Shown: one piece after another, positions 46,416 to 55,549 of the stretch
Layout of the letters: every line of letters starts with the position of its first letter
Position numbering within the stretch: the first letter of the stretch is position 1
Origin: Chlorobiota bacterium
GTDB lineage: Bacteria > Bacteroidota > Ignavibacteria > OLB7
Length of the DNA: 64,000 nt
Reading direction: 5' to 3'
NCBI GenBank assembly: GCA_028287785.1
Contig: JAQBOZ010000020.1
Span: 1-64,000 of the forward strand
Translations under genes and position numbers: made by a program
Notes under the pieces: generated by a model
Told to the model about the DNA's origin: nothing
The model's database searches: none
What the model saw: the letters and a program-made list of their open reading frames with translations, nothing else

Positions 46416-47165
46416 TCACCCCTCCATCTTTGCCAGTTCTTCGTCGCTGATCTCAAGGTTGGAATAGACATTCTGGACATCATCGTAATCATCCAGCACG
46501 TCGATAAGCTTCAGGGCGCCGAGGGCATCGCCGCCGCTCAGCTCCAGCGTCTGGTTGGGAACGTACTCCAGGCTGGCCGCCGTCAGGGTGAACCCCGCCG
46601 TTTCCAGCGCGCTCCGCACCGGCTCGAAACTGTCGATCGGCGCGTAGACATCGTATGTCTCATCGGTCGATTTCACATCCTCCGCGCCGGCATCCAGCAC
46701 GGCCATCAGGATATCCTCCTCGCTCCTGGCCCCCTTCTCGACCGAGATCACCGTCTTCCGGGTGAAGTTCCAGGCAACCGCGCCGGCATCGGCCATGGAG
46801 CCGCCGTTCTTGTTGAGCATATGCCGGAGATCGGCCACGGTCCGGTTACGATTATCCGAAACGCATTCGATCAGCAACCCCATGCCGCCGGGACCATATC
46901 CCTCGAACATCATCTCCTCAAGCTGCTGCCCCTCGATCTCCCCGATCCCCTTCTGCACCGCCCGCTTGATGTTGTCGTTCGGCATGTTGACGGCGCGAGC
47001 CGACTGGATTGCCAGACGAAGGCGAGGGTTGCCCCCCGGATCGCCTCCTCCAAGACGCGCCGAGATGGTGATCTCCTTGGCGATCTTGGTGAACACCTTG
47101 CCACGCTTTGCGTCGGTGGCCCCTTTCTTATGCTTTATATTCGCCCACTTGCTATGGCCTGACAT
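46416..47165 (-). CDS. yebC: YebC/PmpR family protein
   Basis: A 249-residue cytoplasmic protein. The N-terminus MSGHSKWANIKHKKGATDAK is diagnostic; next come RGKVFTKIAKEITISARLGG, GYGPGGMGLLIECVSDNRNR and GSMADAGAVAWNFTRK. Family members act as DNA-binding regulators or, in recent work, as ribosome-associated factors helping at proline stalls; the sequence does not separate these roles. The length is standard. It follows recJ on the same strand after 88 bases. Confidence 0.96.
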   Translation of the reverse strand: MSGHSKWANIKHKKGATDAKRGKVFTKIAKEITISARLGGGDPGGNPRLRLAIQSARAVNMPNDNIKRAVQKGIGEIEGQQLEEMMFEGYGPGGMGLLIECVSDNRNRTVADLRHMLNKNGGSMADAGAVAWNFTRKTVISVEKGARSEEDILMAVLDAGAEDVKSTDETYDVYAPIDSFEPVRSALETAGFTLTAASLEYVPNQTLELSGGDALGALKLIDVLDDYDDVQNVYSNLEISDEELAKMEG

Positions 47166-47253
47166 AAGCTCTCTGGAAATTTCTAAAAGCTTTCAACTCT
47201 CATCTGAACAACACCGGCCGAGCGACGAATCGATCGGCCGGATGCTGTTGCTT

Positions 47254-49047
47254 CTATTCCTTCGGCGCGACCTGGCTCAGCACGGCCACGCGCGGGACGC
47301 CGTTGCCGTTTGCCGCGGCCCGGGCATCCAGATCGGCGCGGCCGATCGGCTCCACAATACGGAAATCGAGAATCCTGAGCTGCGGCGTGATGGTTCCGCG
47401 GTACTCGTTCTCCTCGATATTGAACACCACATCGTAGCGAATGCCGCCGGCCAGCTCGCTCATCCGCCCTCCCATGCCGAACGCAATCGCCTCAATGAAC
47501 CCGGTTCCGCTTCTGACGCGGAACTTCAGGTGATCCTTGCCGACGATCTTCGGATAACCGACGATCTCGGCATCGCGCGCCACGAAGTTCGGGCGGGCAT
47601 TGCCGGGACCGAACGGGGCGAACTGTTTGATGACGCTGAAGAACTGCGGCGTCAGCTCGGAAAGATTGACGTTGGTATCGATGTGAATCTGCGGGATAAG
47701 CATGTCGTCATCGATCGCCGAGACGGCGAAATCGTTCAGAGCACCACGGAAGCCGGCGATGTTATCCTCGCGGATCGAGAGGCCGGCGGCATACTTGTGC
47801 CCGCCGAACTGCTCGATATATCCCTCGCACTGCTTCAGGGCATTATGGATGTCGAACCCGGCAATCGAGCGGGCCGAGCCCTTCGCCATCCCATCCACCG
47901 AGGTCAGGAGAACCGTGGGGAGGTAGTACTTCTCCACGATGCGCGATGCCACGATGCCGATAACCCCGGGATGCCAGTTCGGGTTGTGGATCACAAGCGA
48001 TCGGCATTCCCCGCCGGCCAGCATCTGCTCGGCCAGGCGCTGTGCCTGCGTAAACGTCTCCTCGTCGATCGTGCGCCGGCTCCGGTTGTCGCTCTCCAGC
48101 TCCTGCGCGCGCTGGAAGGCACGCACTTCATCCTCCTCGATCAGCATATCCACCGCCCGCTTGGCATCCCCGAGGCGCCCGGCCGCGTTGATCCTGGGCG
48201 CGATGCCGAAGACGATCTGAGGCGTGCCGAGGTTGCCGCGCTTGATCCCGGCGCACTCCAGCAGACCCCGAAGTCCCGGACGCGGGGCATCGTTGAGCTT
48301 GCGGAGCCCGTGTGATACAAGCGAACGGTTCTCGCCAACCAGAGGGACGATATCGGCGGCGGCGGCGATGGCCACGAAGTCGAGATATGGATAGATCGTC
48401 TCCACGTCATTACGACGCGTGGCGATCCCCTGCATCAGCTTGAAGCCGACGCCACATCCCGAAAGGTACTTGAACGGATAGGTGCAGCCGGGCTTGATCG
48501 GATCAAGCACGGCATATGCGGCAGGTATCGTAGACCCGGCTTCGTGATGATCACAGATGATCATATCGATGCCGAGCGATCTCGCGTAGAGCGCCTGATC
48601 GACGGCGGTAATGCCGCAGTCGATCGTAATTATCAGATGAACTCCCGAGGCCTTCAGGCGATCGATCCCGGTGGTCGAAATGCCATAGCCCTCCGTAAAG
48701 CGATCAGGGATGTAGACTTCAACCTCTGCCCCCAGACTCCTGAAATAGAGAAAGAGCATGGCCGCCGAATTCGTCCCATCCACGTCATAATCACCGTATA
48801 TCGCCAGCTTTTCCCCCTTCTCCACCGCGCACATCGCCCGTTCCACGGCCAGGTCCATGCCGTCCATGAGAAAGGGATCGTGGAGATCGGCCAGGCTTGG
48901 CCTGAAGAACTGCTTTGCCTGTTCGAAGGTCTCCACACCGCGCGCCACGAGAATCCGGGCGATCGTCGGCGATACGTTGATCGACTGGGCTAACTTGTGT
49001 ACTGTCTGTTCATCCGATATGGTCGAGTAGGTCCAACGGTATTTCAA
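47254..49047 (-). CDS. recJ: Single-stranded-DNA-specific exonuclease RecJ
   Basis: A 597-residue 5'-3' exonuclease for recombination and mismatch repair. The DHH phosphoesterase motifs are all visible: YGDYDVDGTNSAAMLFLYF, TIDCGITAVDQAL, ICDHHEAGSTIPAAYAVLDP and GCGVGFKLMQ. The DHHA1 part carries NWHPGVIGIVASRIVEKY and GGHKYAAGLSIRE, with an OB-fold at the C-terminus. The start is TTG, preceded three bases earlier by AAGGA; no ATG nearby would keep the conserved N-terminus. The length is normal. Confidence 0.95.
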   Translation of the reverse strand: MKYRWTYSTISDEQTVHKLAQSINVSPTIARILVARGVETFEQAKQFFRPSLADLHDPFLMDGMDLAVERAMCAVEKGEKLAIYGDYDVDGTNSAAMLFLYFRSLGAEVEVYIPDRFTEGYGISTTGIDRLKASGVHLIITIDCGITAVDQALYARSLGIDMIICDHHEAGSTIPAAYAVLDPIKPGCTYPFKYLSGCGVGFKLMQGIATRRNDVETIYPYLDFVAIAAAADIVPLVGENRSLVSHGLRKLNDAPRPGLRGLLECAGIKRGNLGTPQIVFGIAPRINAAGRLGDAKRAVDMLIEEDEVRAFQRAQELESDNRSRRTIDEETFTQAQRLAEQMLAGGECRSLVIHNPNWHPGVIGIVASRIVEKYYLPTVLLTSVDGMAKGSARSIAGFDIHNALKQCEGYIEQFGGHKYAAGLSIREDNIAGFRGALNDFAVSAIDDDMLIPQIHIDTNVNLSELTPQFFSVIKQFAPFGPGNARPNFVARDAEIVGYPKIVGKDHLKFRVRSGTGFIEAIAFGMGGRMSELAGGIRYDVVFNIEENEYRGTITPQLRILDFRIVEPIGRADLDARAAANGNGVPRVAVLSQVAPKE

Positions 49048-49276
49048 TGTTCCTTGATTTATTATTTACACAACTGAGCACAAGATACGGAAGGGGGAAT
49101 GAACGCCGCAAGTAGAGACGTGGTGTCGGCGGAAGGCGGTTTCGGCCCTTACCGCCGGGCCCGGTTCCCCCCGAAACTTCCAATAGGAAGGGGCCGTTCA
49201 CGTCCACAGGGCTGCCCAACCGGTTGATCGCATGGCGCGATCACCCCGGCCCGAACTTCAACAGGAGGGTCTTCGG

Positions 49277-49549
49277 ATGAGCATCCAGATCAAAAGGGAA
49301 CATGTATCGCTTGTGGCAAGGCTTAGAAATCTTCCGCGATATCTCACCGATTCACGGATCTCCATATACAAGAAGGTCGGGATTGTCCTGGCCGTGATCT
49401 ACATCGTCTCCCCCGTCGACGCGATACCGGATGTGATCCCGGTCGTCGGCTGGCTGGATGATCTGGGAGTGCTCGCCATCCTGGTGGGAAGCCTGATGCG
49501 CGAGCTGGACCACTATGTGATGGAGGATCAGGGAAGGCTGGCGAAGTAA
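49277..49549 (+). CDS. DUF1232 (YkvA-like) small membrane protein
   Basis: A 90-residue protein, SIQIKREHVSLVARLRNLPR followed by the DUF1232 core IYKKVGIVLAVIYIVSPVDA, IPDVIPVVGWLDDLGVLAIL, with two amphipathic or membrane helices and the invariant SPVDxIPDxIP motif. The function is not established. CAGGAGGG lies about ten bases before the ATG at 49277. The 230-base gap upstream, behind recJ, contains a GGCGGT/ACCGCC hairpin near 49140 but no gene. Confidence 0.9.
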   Translation: MSIQIKREHVSLVARLRNLPRYLTDSRISIYKKVGIVLAVIYIVSPVDAIPDVIPVVGWLDDLGVLAILVGSLMRELDHYVMEDQGRLAK

Positions 49550-49571
49550 CATCGCGATCAACGTCCGATTC

Positions 49572-49604
49572 AGCAGGGACACGGCCAGCGCCGGCGTCCC
49601 TGCT
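49572..49604 (+). terminator. Terminator after the DUF1232 gene
   Basis: A 9-base stem (AGCAGGGAC paired with GTCCCTGCT) with a GC-rich 15-base loop lies about 20 bases past the stop. Confidence 0.7.
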
Positions 49605-49750
49605 CTGTTAACAGGCCGACCATCGACCATCGATGGGAAGGCTCCTGTGGCCGGAAGCTCGGGGAACGGCCAACTGTTATGTTTGACCGCTAGCGACTCA
49701 ATTGAAATCACTGGTCTGCGGGGCGATCATCCATCAGCCATCTCTGTATT

Positions 49751-49985
49751 CTTCTTCAAGCTCCGTCAGGAGCGCGCCGGTTGTAGCAGTACCGTCCCCT
49801 CATCCGGCCTAAGCTCCATCGGAGCGCACCATCCCCGCATCCGGGCGGAACGGTACGCTCCGATGGAGCTTGAAATCATGGAGATGGAGTAGTGCTGCAA
49901 CCGGTTTGCCCCGATGGGGCAGGGAACAGAGAGGCTTCGCATGATGATGAGCGTACTGCCGCCCAGCTCATACTGAGCCACTACC
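49751..49985 (+). repeat. Intergenic palindromic repeat A, copy 5
   Basis: An extra left half-arm (AAGCTCCGTCAGGAGCG near 49758) is followed by the main pair AAGCTCCATCGGAGCGCACC at about 49810 and GGTACGCTCCGATGGAGCTT at about 49852, then ATCATGG, the CCCCGATGGGG palindrome and an end GAGCCACTACC at 49975-49985. It has the same layout as copy 2. The gap 49550-50140 otherwise contains only the terminator above. Confidence 0.85.
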
Positions 49986-50140
49986 GTTTGTCCGCTTCTC
50001 CCCGCTTGAATCCCTTTCATCCGTATCTTGCGGGGTAAGTCCCTGACGCCCTTGACGGAATGGGTCGCCGATCCGCTCGTCGAGTCCCTTCCGGGACATT
50101 CTGTTTGAAATCAACCTCACTACGGTGATATCCTTCGTCC

Positions 50141-52831
50141 ATGCTTGAACAGGCTCGCCCGACAACCCCTCTGGAGGCGCTACAGCGATTCTTCGGCTAC
50201 CGGGATTTCCGTCCCGGCCAGGAGGAGATCATCCGCTCCGTGCTCGCCCGTCGGGATACGATGGTGGTGATGCCGACCGGCGGCGGAAAATCGCTCTGCT
50301 ATCAGGTGCCCGCGCTGCTCCTGAAGGGGGTGACGATAGTGGTTTCGCCGTTGATAGCGCTGATGAAGGATCAGGTGGATGCGCTGGCCCGCTGCGGCGT
50401 CAAGGCAACCACCATCAACTCCACGCTCGATTTCGCCACGGTCCGCCAGCGGATGACCGATATCCGCTACGGCCTCTATACGCTCGTCTATGTAGCGCCG
50501 GAACGGTTCGCCAGCCAGACCTTTATCGATATGATCAAGGATGTGGAGATCGCCCTGTTCGCCGTGGATGAGGCGCACTGCATCTCCGAGTGGGGACATG
50601 ATTTCCGCCCCAGCTACCTGAAGCTGCGCGAAGCCGCCGAGATGCTCGGCCGGCCGCCGGTGATCGGCCTGACGGCGACGGCGACGCCGTACGTGCAGGA
50701 GGATATCATCATCCAGCTCGGCCTTCACGATCCCCGCCGGTTTGTCAGAGGCTTCGATCGCCCCAACCTGAGCTACCACGCCCGCTTCTCGAACGACAAG
50801 GATGCGGACCTCCGCGATATCATGAAGCGCCAGGTAATGTCCGACGGCGTCTCGGTGATCTACTGCGGCACCCGCCGCAATGTGGAATCGGTCGGAATGA
50901 TGCTCCATGCCGAGCGCCTCCCGGTGACGATCTACCACGCCGGCATGCCGGACAACGACCGGCGAATCGCGCAGGAGCTCTTCGCCAACGGACAGGTGAA
51001 GGCGATCATCGCCACCAACGCGTTCGGCATGGGGATCGACAAGGCAGACGTGCGCCACGTGATCCATTACGATATGCCGGGCTCCATCGAGGCGTACTAT
51101 CAGGAGGCGGGACGCGCCGGACGCGACGGGCAGCCGGGCGATTGCACCCTCCTCCACGGCCCGCGCGACAGACGGCTTCAGGAGTTTTTCATCAGGTCCA
51201 GCTTCCCGGAACGCGACCAGATCGAGGCGCTCTACGAGACGCTCTGGGACATGGTCCACGTCGGCATCGGAAACCGGTACGAGGGGGTTTTCGTGCCCGA
51301 CGAAAAGGAGCTGGCGGCGCGATCGAAGATCCATCCGGCGGCGCTCGCCAGCACGATCGGCGTGCTGGAGAAGAACGAGGTGCTTCGAAAGATCAAGGCG
51401 GAGCGGCTCGGCGCGGTTCGATTTCTCGCCAACAGCGCCGAAGTCCAGGAGTACTACCGCAGAACGCGCGATCCCGACAGACAGAAGGCGATCCTTGCGC
51501 TTCTCCGGACGCTGGGGGGGGCGGCGCTGGGACAGCAGGCGCTCTTCAACCCGGAGGAGGTGGCAACCAAACACGGGCTTACCGCTGAGGCGTTCGAGCG
51601 GAGCATGCGCGCGCTGATGCTCGGCGGGCTCCTCTCCTACACGCCGCCGACGCCGGGAACGGGCTATCAGTTCCTCCAGGAGCGCCTCCCGTCGCGGAAT
51701 ATCGGGATCGATGAGAGGAGCATCGAGCAGAGTCGCGACAGGGCGCTGCTGAAGCTGGACGCGGTGGAACGCTACATCCGCTCGGTCGGCTGCCGGCGCG
51801 ATTTCATCCTCGAATATTTCTGCGCGGACAAGGAGACGGAGAGCTGCGGACGGTGCGATAACTGCTCCAGCCCGGCCGTCCCGGCAACCGCGGGCCTGAA
51901 GCCCGGCGACGCGGTGCGAGCCGGATCGACCATACCGCGACCGCAGGTAACGCGGGCGATCGAGCTGCTGCTGGCCGCCGCGCTTGAGCTGGACGGACGC
52001 TTCGGCAAGATGACGGTTGTGGATATCCTCCGTGGCTCCCGCAACGCGACGATCGATCGGTTCGGCCTGGAGGGATATCATCGCGCCGGCGAGCTTCGCG
52101 GGATGGAGCGCTCCGAGCTGGCCCGTATCGCCGAGGCGCTGCTGGACGAGCATCTTCTGGAAAGCTCGGCATCGCTCAAGCCGACGATCAGGATCACCGA
52201 TGAGGGACGGAAGGCGATCAGGCATCTCACCATCAAAAAGTTCACGCCGGTCTGGCGGGAGCCGGAGACAAGCAACAACCCCGATCTTCTGCACGATCTT
52301 CGCGCCGCCCGCGATCGCGTTGCAAGACGCGAGGAGGTCAACCCGGCGATCATCTGCCCGGAATCGCTGCTGGTGCGGATTTCCAACGAGCTCCCCACCA
52401 ACCGCGGATCGATGCTGGCGATCGAGGAGATGACCGGCGATATCTACGAGGCGTGCGGCCCGGCCTTCATGGCAATTATCCAGGGGACGCTGGATGAGGA
52501 TCAGAGGATCGGCGATGGCGAGCCGAACAATCTTCCCGACAGGCTCCGGCGCACCCATATGCTGCTGCGGGAGGGATATTCGCTCGAGGAGATCGCCCGG
52601 CGCTCGGCGCTCCAACCCTCCACGGTAAGCGGGCATATCGAGGAGCTGATTAAGTTGAAGATGGATCTGAATATCGAGCGGTTCGTGGAGCCGGGGATCA
52701 TCAGGTCGATACGGGAGCAACTGGCGCGGATTCCGAACGCAACATTACGGGAGCTGCGCGCGTTGCTGGGCGGGGCGGTTGAATATCCCGAGCTGCGGAT
52801 TGCCGCGGCATGGATACGGTACGGCAACTGA
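50141..52831 (+). CDS. recQ: ATP-dependent DNA helicase RecQ, long form
   Basis: An 896-residue 3'-5' DNA helicase. Superfamily 2 motifs are complete: MPTGGGKSLCYQVPALLL (Walker A), VVSPLIALMKDQV, VDEAHCISEWGHDFRP (Walker B), GLTATATP, IYCGTRRNVESV and YYQEAGRAGRDGQPGDC. The RQC zinc cluster is GCRRDFILEYFC and CGRCDNC (residues about 547-574). After a winged helix come an HRDC domain (LLHDLRAARDRVARREEVNP to SMLAIEEMTGDIYEACG) and a final helix-turn-helix region (YSLEEIARRSALQPSTVSGH). The last region makes it roughly 290 residues longer than E. coli RecQ. Start at 50141; no strong ribosome site. Confidence 0.95.
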   Translation: MLEQARPTTPLEALQRFFGYRDFRPGQEEIIRSVLARRDTMVVMPTGGGKSLCYQVPALLLKGVTIVVSPLIALMKDQVDALARCGVKATTINSTLDFATVRQRMTDIRYGLYTLVYVAPERFASQTFIDMIKDVEIALFAVDEAHCISEWGHDFRPSYLKLREAAEMLGRPPVIGLTATATPYVQEDIIIQLGLHDPRRFVRGFDRPNLSYHARFSNDKDADLRDIMKRQVMSDGVSVIYCGTRRNVESVGMMLHAERLPVTIYHAGMPDNDRRIAQELFANGQVKAIIATNAFGMGIDKADVRHVIHYDMPGSIEAYYQEAGRAGRDGQPGDCTLLHGPRDRRLQEFFIRSSFPERDQIEALYETLWDMVHVGIGNRYEGVFVPDEKELAARSKIHPAALASTIGVLEKNEVLRKIKAERLGAVRFLANSAEVQEYYRRTRDPDRQKAILALLRTLGGAALGQQALFNPEEVATKHGLTAEAFERSMRALMLGGLLSYTPPTPGTGYQFLQERLPSRNIGIDERSIEQSRDRALLKLDAVERYIRSVGCRRDFILEYFCADKETESCGRCDNCSSPAVPATAGLKPGDAVRAGSTIPRPQVTRAIELLLAAALELDGRFGKMTVVDILRGSRNATIDRFGLEGYHRAGELRGMERSELARIAEALLDEHLLESSASLKPTIRITDEGRKAIRHLTIKKFTPVWREPETSNNPDLLHDLRAARDRVARREEVNPAIICPESLLVRISNELPTNRGSMLAIEEMTGDIYEACGPAFMAIIQGTLDEDQRIGDGEPNNLPDRLRRTHMLLREGYSLEEIARRSALQPSTVSGHIEELIKLKMDLNIERFVEPGIIRSIREQLARIPNATLRELRALLGGAVEYPELRIAAAWIRYGN

Positions 52832-52933
52832 CGCGGGAAGCTCCGGGATCGGCCGGAGCGGCGGGTGATCCTGCACCGGGGAATCGGGTCGGCGCATGCG
52901 CGCTGATCGAAATCTCCACATCGATCGAATTTT

Positions 52934-53395
52934 ATGGCACAACTCTCAATCCTCCAGACTCCCCTGACATTTCCTCCCAAACGATTTCTCCTGATCGTCT
53001 GGATGGCGACGCTCGCGGTATCGCTGTACGGGTTTCTGGTAACCCTGATCGGCGGCGAGGTGGTGTACGTCTGGATGGGGATCGGCATGATCGCGGTGTG
53101 GCAGCTCTGGACCATCCGCTGGGTGCAGGTGGACAACGAGGGGATCAGGGTGAAGAACGTGTTTCAGCGTGGACGGCAACTGCGGTGGGAGGAGGTGACG
53201 CGGGTACATGAGGAGGAGGTCCGGCTGAACAAGGGGGCCTACGCCATCCTCCGCCTGGCAAACAGCGGGACGGGTTCCGGCCGGCGGGCCGTCAAGATCG
53301 ATATCACCAGCGATCTGAAGGGGTTCGATACGCTCCGCGATATCGTCCATCAGGCTGTCCCGAAGGATAACCCCGAGGATGCCGTGCCGCAGTGA
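52934..53395 (+). CDS. Small membrane protein with bacterial PH-like domain
   Basis: A 153-residue protein with two hydrophobic helices at about 18-60 (FLLIVWMATLAVSLYGFLVT, VYVWMGIGMIAVWQLWT). A beta-rich domain follows (VQVDNEGIRVKNVFQRGRQL, RWEEVTRVHEEEV, AVKIDITSDLKGFDTLRDIV), similar to membrane-anchored PH-like (bPH/YdbT-type) domains. Its role is unknown. It follows recQ by about 100 bases on the same strand and ends before a terminator shared with the convergent aminotransferase gene. Confidence 0.7.
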   Translation: MAQLSILQTPLTFPPKRFLLIVWMATLAVSLYGFLVTLIGGEVVYVWMGIGMIAVWQLWTIRWVQVDNEGIRVKNVFQRGRQLRWEEVTRVHEEEVRLNKGAYAILRLANSGTGSGRRAVKIDITSDLKGFDTLRDIVHQAVPKDNPEDAVPQ

Positions 53396-53409
53396 GCCGT
53401 GCCGATGAC

Positions 53410-53433
53410 GCGGGGCCGGCGGACCAGCCCCGC
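53410..53433. terminator. Bidirectional terminator
   Basis: GCGGGGC/GCCCCGC stem between the PH-like gene (ends 53395) and the leftward aminotransferase gene (ends 53452). Confidence 0.65.
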
Positions 53434-53451
53434 ATCGTTCGTGAATCATCA

Positions 53452-54648
53452 TCAACCCTCGATCGTCGCCTCGGAGCGCATCAGTTTGGAGACGGCATCA
53501 TGGATGCGCTCCAGCGCCTTCTTGATGTTCTCCACGGAATTGGCGTAGCTGAACCGGATATACCCCTCGCCGAACTGGCCGAATGCCGTGCCGCTCAGGC
53601 AGGCGACGCCGGCGGTGTTCAGAAGGTAATCCGCCATCCGCTGCGAGCTGTATCCGGTCCCCTCGATGTTCGGGAAGACGTAGAAGGCGCCCTGCGGACG
53701 ATGGCAGCGGAAGCCGGGGATCTGATTCAGCCCGTCGACAATCACATCGCGACGGCGGCGGAACTCCTCGATCATCTCCTCCGCCTTCTCCTGCGGCCCC
53801 ATCAGCGCCTCCACGCCGGCCATCTGCGTAAAGCTGGACGTGCAGCTTGTGCAGTTGGTCTGGAGCTTCGCCACGATCGACGCGATCGATGCCGGCATCA
53901 TCCCGTAGCCGAGACGCCAGCCGGTCATCGCGTAGGTCTTCGAGAAGCCATCCAGCATGATGGTCCGCTCCTTCATGCCGGGGAACTCCAGGATGGAGGT
54001 ATGCTTGAATCCATCGTACGTGATCCGCGAGTAGATCTCATCGGAGAAGACGATCAGATTATTCTTCAGAGCTATCTCGGCAATCCCCTCCACATCCTCC
54101 CTCGTCAGGATGCCCCCCGTCGGGTTCTGCGGCGTGTTGATGATCAGCATGCGGGACTTCTTGGTGATGCGCGCCTCCAGATCGGCCAGATCGAAGCGGA
54201 ACTCCTTGTCCTCACGCAACGGCAGCGCAACCGGCTTGGCGCCAAGGAAGTTGATCACCGACTCGTAGATCGGGAAGCCGGGGTTCGGATAGATCACCTC
54301 ATCCCCCTCGTCGATCGTCGCCATCATCGCGTAGAACATGATCGGCTTGGCGCCCGGCGTAACCACGATCTCATCGGCGGAGCAGGGGACGCCCGGACGG
54401 GTCCGCTGGATATAATCGGCGATCGCCTCACGTGCCTGCGGCAGCCCGTTGGAAGGGCCGTAGTGCGTGAACCCGTTATCCAGAGCCCCTTTCGCGGCAT
54501 CGATGATATTCTGCGGCGTATCGAAATCGGGCTCGCCGATCTCCAGATGTACGATGTCGCGTCCCTGCGCTTCAAGCTTGCGCGCCTTGACAAGAACTTC
54601 GAATGCGGTCTCCGTCCCGAGCCGCGACATACGCTGTGCTATGTGCAT
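53452..54648 (-). CDS. PLP-dependent aminotransferase, class I (aspartate aminotransferase-like)
   Basis: A 398-residue fold-type I aminotransferase. The pattern EIGEPDFDTPQNIIDAAKGA, THYGPSNGLPQAREAIADYI, NTPQNPTGGILTREDVE, FSDEIYSRITYDG and the Schiff-base Lys in LDGFSKTYAMTGWRLGY are those of the Iγ/AspC-like group that uses 2-oxoglutarate with Asp, Phe or related amino acids. The exact amino acid cannot be set from sequence. The ATG at 54648 is chosen because upstream residues in the longer frame are basic and non-conserved. Confidence 0.93.
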   Translation of the reverse strand: MHIAQRMSRLGTETAFEVLVKARKLEAQGRDIVHLEIGEPDFDTPQNIIDAAKGALDNGFTHYGPSNGLPQAREAIADYIQRTRPGVPCSADEIVVTPGAKPIMFYAMMATIDEGDEVIYPNPGFPIYESVINFLGAKPVALPLREDKEFRFDLADLEARITKKSRMLIINTPQNPTGGILTREDVEGIAEIALKNNLIVFSDEIYSRITYDGFKHTSILEFPGMKERTIMLDGFSKTYAMTGWRLGYGMMPASIASIVAKLQTNCTSCTSSFTQMAGVEALMGPQEKAEEMIEEFRRRRDVIVDGLNQIPGFRCHRPQGAFYVFPNIEGTGYSSQRMADYLLNTAGVACLSGTAFGQFGEGYIRFSYANSVENIKKALERIHDAVSKLMRSEATIEG

Positions 54649-54913
54649 GAATCGCTCCAGTCTTATATAGATCCGAAAATAATTTCTCGCGAAGAACAAC
54701 ATCCGCGTTCCGCGGAGATAAGCCTGCAAAGATAGAGACTACCGGCGGGATGATGAAAAATGGCGATGGATGATATCGTGATGACCGCGATGGAAGAGCG
54801 CCCGCCGCCGCTCACGGTGGCGGATGATCGGGCCGATGCGCGCCCGGTATCAATGTGTGCGCGATCTCCGCCGGCGGCTCATGACAGATACGGATTGCCG
54901 GAGCGTATAAACG

Positions 54914-54945
54914 GAACAGGCGACCACCAAGGTGGTCGCCTGTTC
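54914..54945 (-). terminator. Strong terminator after the small T9SS cargo gene
   Basis: A 15-base perfect stem (GAACAGGCGACCACC paired with GGTGGTCGCCTGTTC) with a 2-base loop lies 30 bases past the leftward stop at 54977. The rest of the gap 54649-54976 holds only promoter space for the aminotransferase gene. Confidence 0.85.
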
Positions 54946-54976
54946 TCCAACGTCGCGAATCGATCAGCGTATTCCT

Positions 54977-55501
54977 CTACCGCACAACCGTCACCGGCCT
55001 TTGAACCAACGCTCCAGGGGCGCTGATCGCGACGTAATAGGTCCCGCTGGCAAGCCCGGCCGCGTTGATCGGAACCGTAAAGGTTCCCGCGTCGCGATCT
55101 CCCGAGTAGAGATTCGCCACATGCCTGCCGCCAACATCATACAGCCCCACATCGACCCGGCCCCTGCTGGTCACCGTAACGGTCACCGAGCCGGTTGTCG
55201 AGATCGGGTTGGGAGCGACGCTGGCTCCCGCCACCATTCCCGCGCCGGCTTCGAACGGAGCCGAAAGCGGAGTTGCCTGAGCGGCGGCATACCAGAAGCC
55301 GAAGTCCCCGGTCATCGTGCCATTGCTGGCCCTTCCCACCACCGGCTGCCCAATCGTGTAATCGATGGCCTTGCTACCGTCGGACGTGCGCCCGCCGGCA
55401 TTGCTCACCACTGCTTTCTCCAGCATCTGCGCGCTGGCTCCGCTTGCGCAGAGGAGGCCGATCGCGCATCCCAACAGTACTGAAAGTCGTTTCATTCTCA
55501 T
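54977..55501 (-). CDS. Small exported protein with T9SS type A sorting domain
   Basis: A 174-residue protein with a signal peptide (MKRLSVLLGCAIGLLCASGA). A short central part (VVSNAGGRTSDGSKAIDYTI, GQPVVGRASNGTMTGDFGFW) is of a type common before sorting domains. The C-terminal sorting domain then runs from VAPNPISTTGSVTVTVTSRG through GLYDVGGRHVANLYSG to TYYVAISAPGALVQRPVTVV. The protein is little more than a cargo tag plus this small domain, so it is probably a surface or shed protein. AAGGAGA precedes the ATG. It lies 48 bases downstream of the Ser/Gly-rich gene. Confidence 0.87.
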   Translation of the reverse strand: MRMKRLSVLLGCAIGLLCASGASAQMLEKAVVSNAGGRTSDGSKAIDYTIGQPVVGRASNGTMTGDFGFWYAAAQATPLSAPFEAGAGMVAGASVAPNPISTTGSVTVTVTSRGRVDVGLYDVGGRHVANLYSGDRDAGTFTVPINAAGLASGTYYVAISAPGALVQRPVTVVR

Positions 55502-55549
55502 GGCTCTATCTCCTTGTAAATATTGTTCCTGAGGATCGACCAGAGGAGA

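Noticed and set aside
50180-52720. Very long open frame (846 codons) antisense to recQ
   Set aside because: It is a codon-bias shadow of recQ in a GC-rich genome; the translation has no domain and is rich in His, Arg and Asp as shadows usually are.
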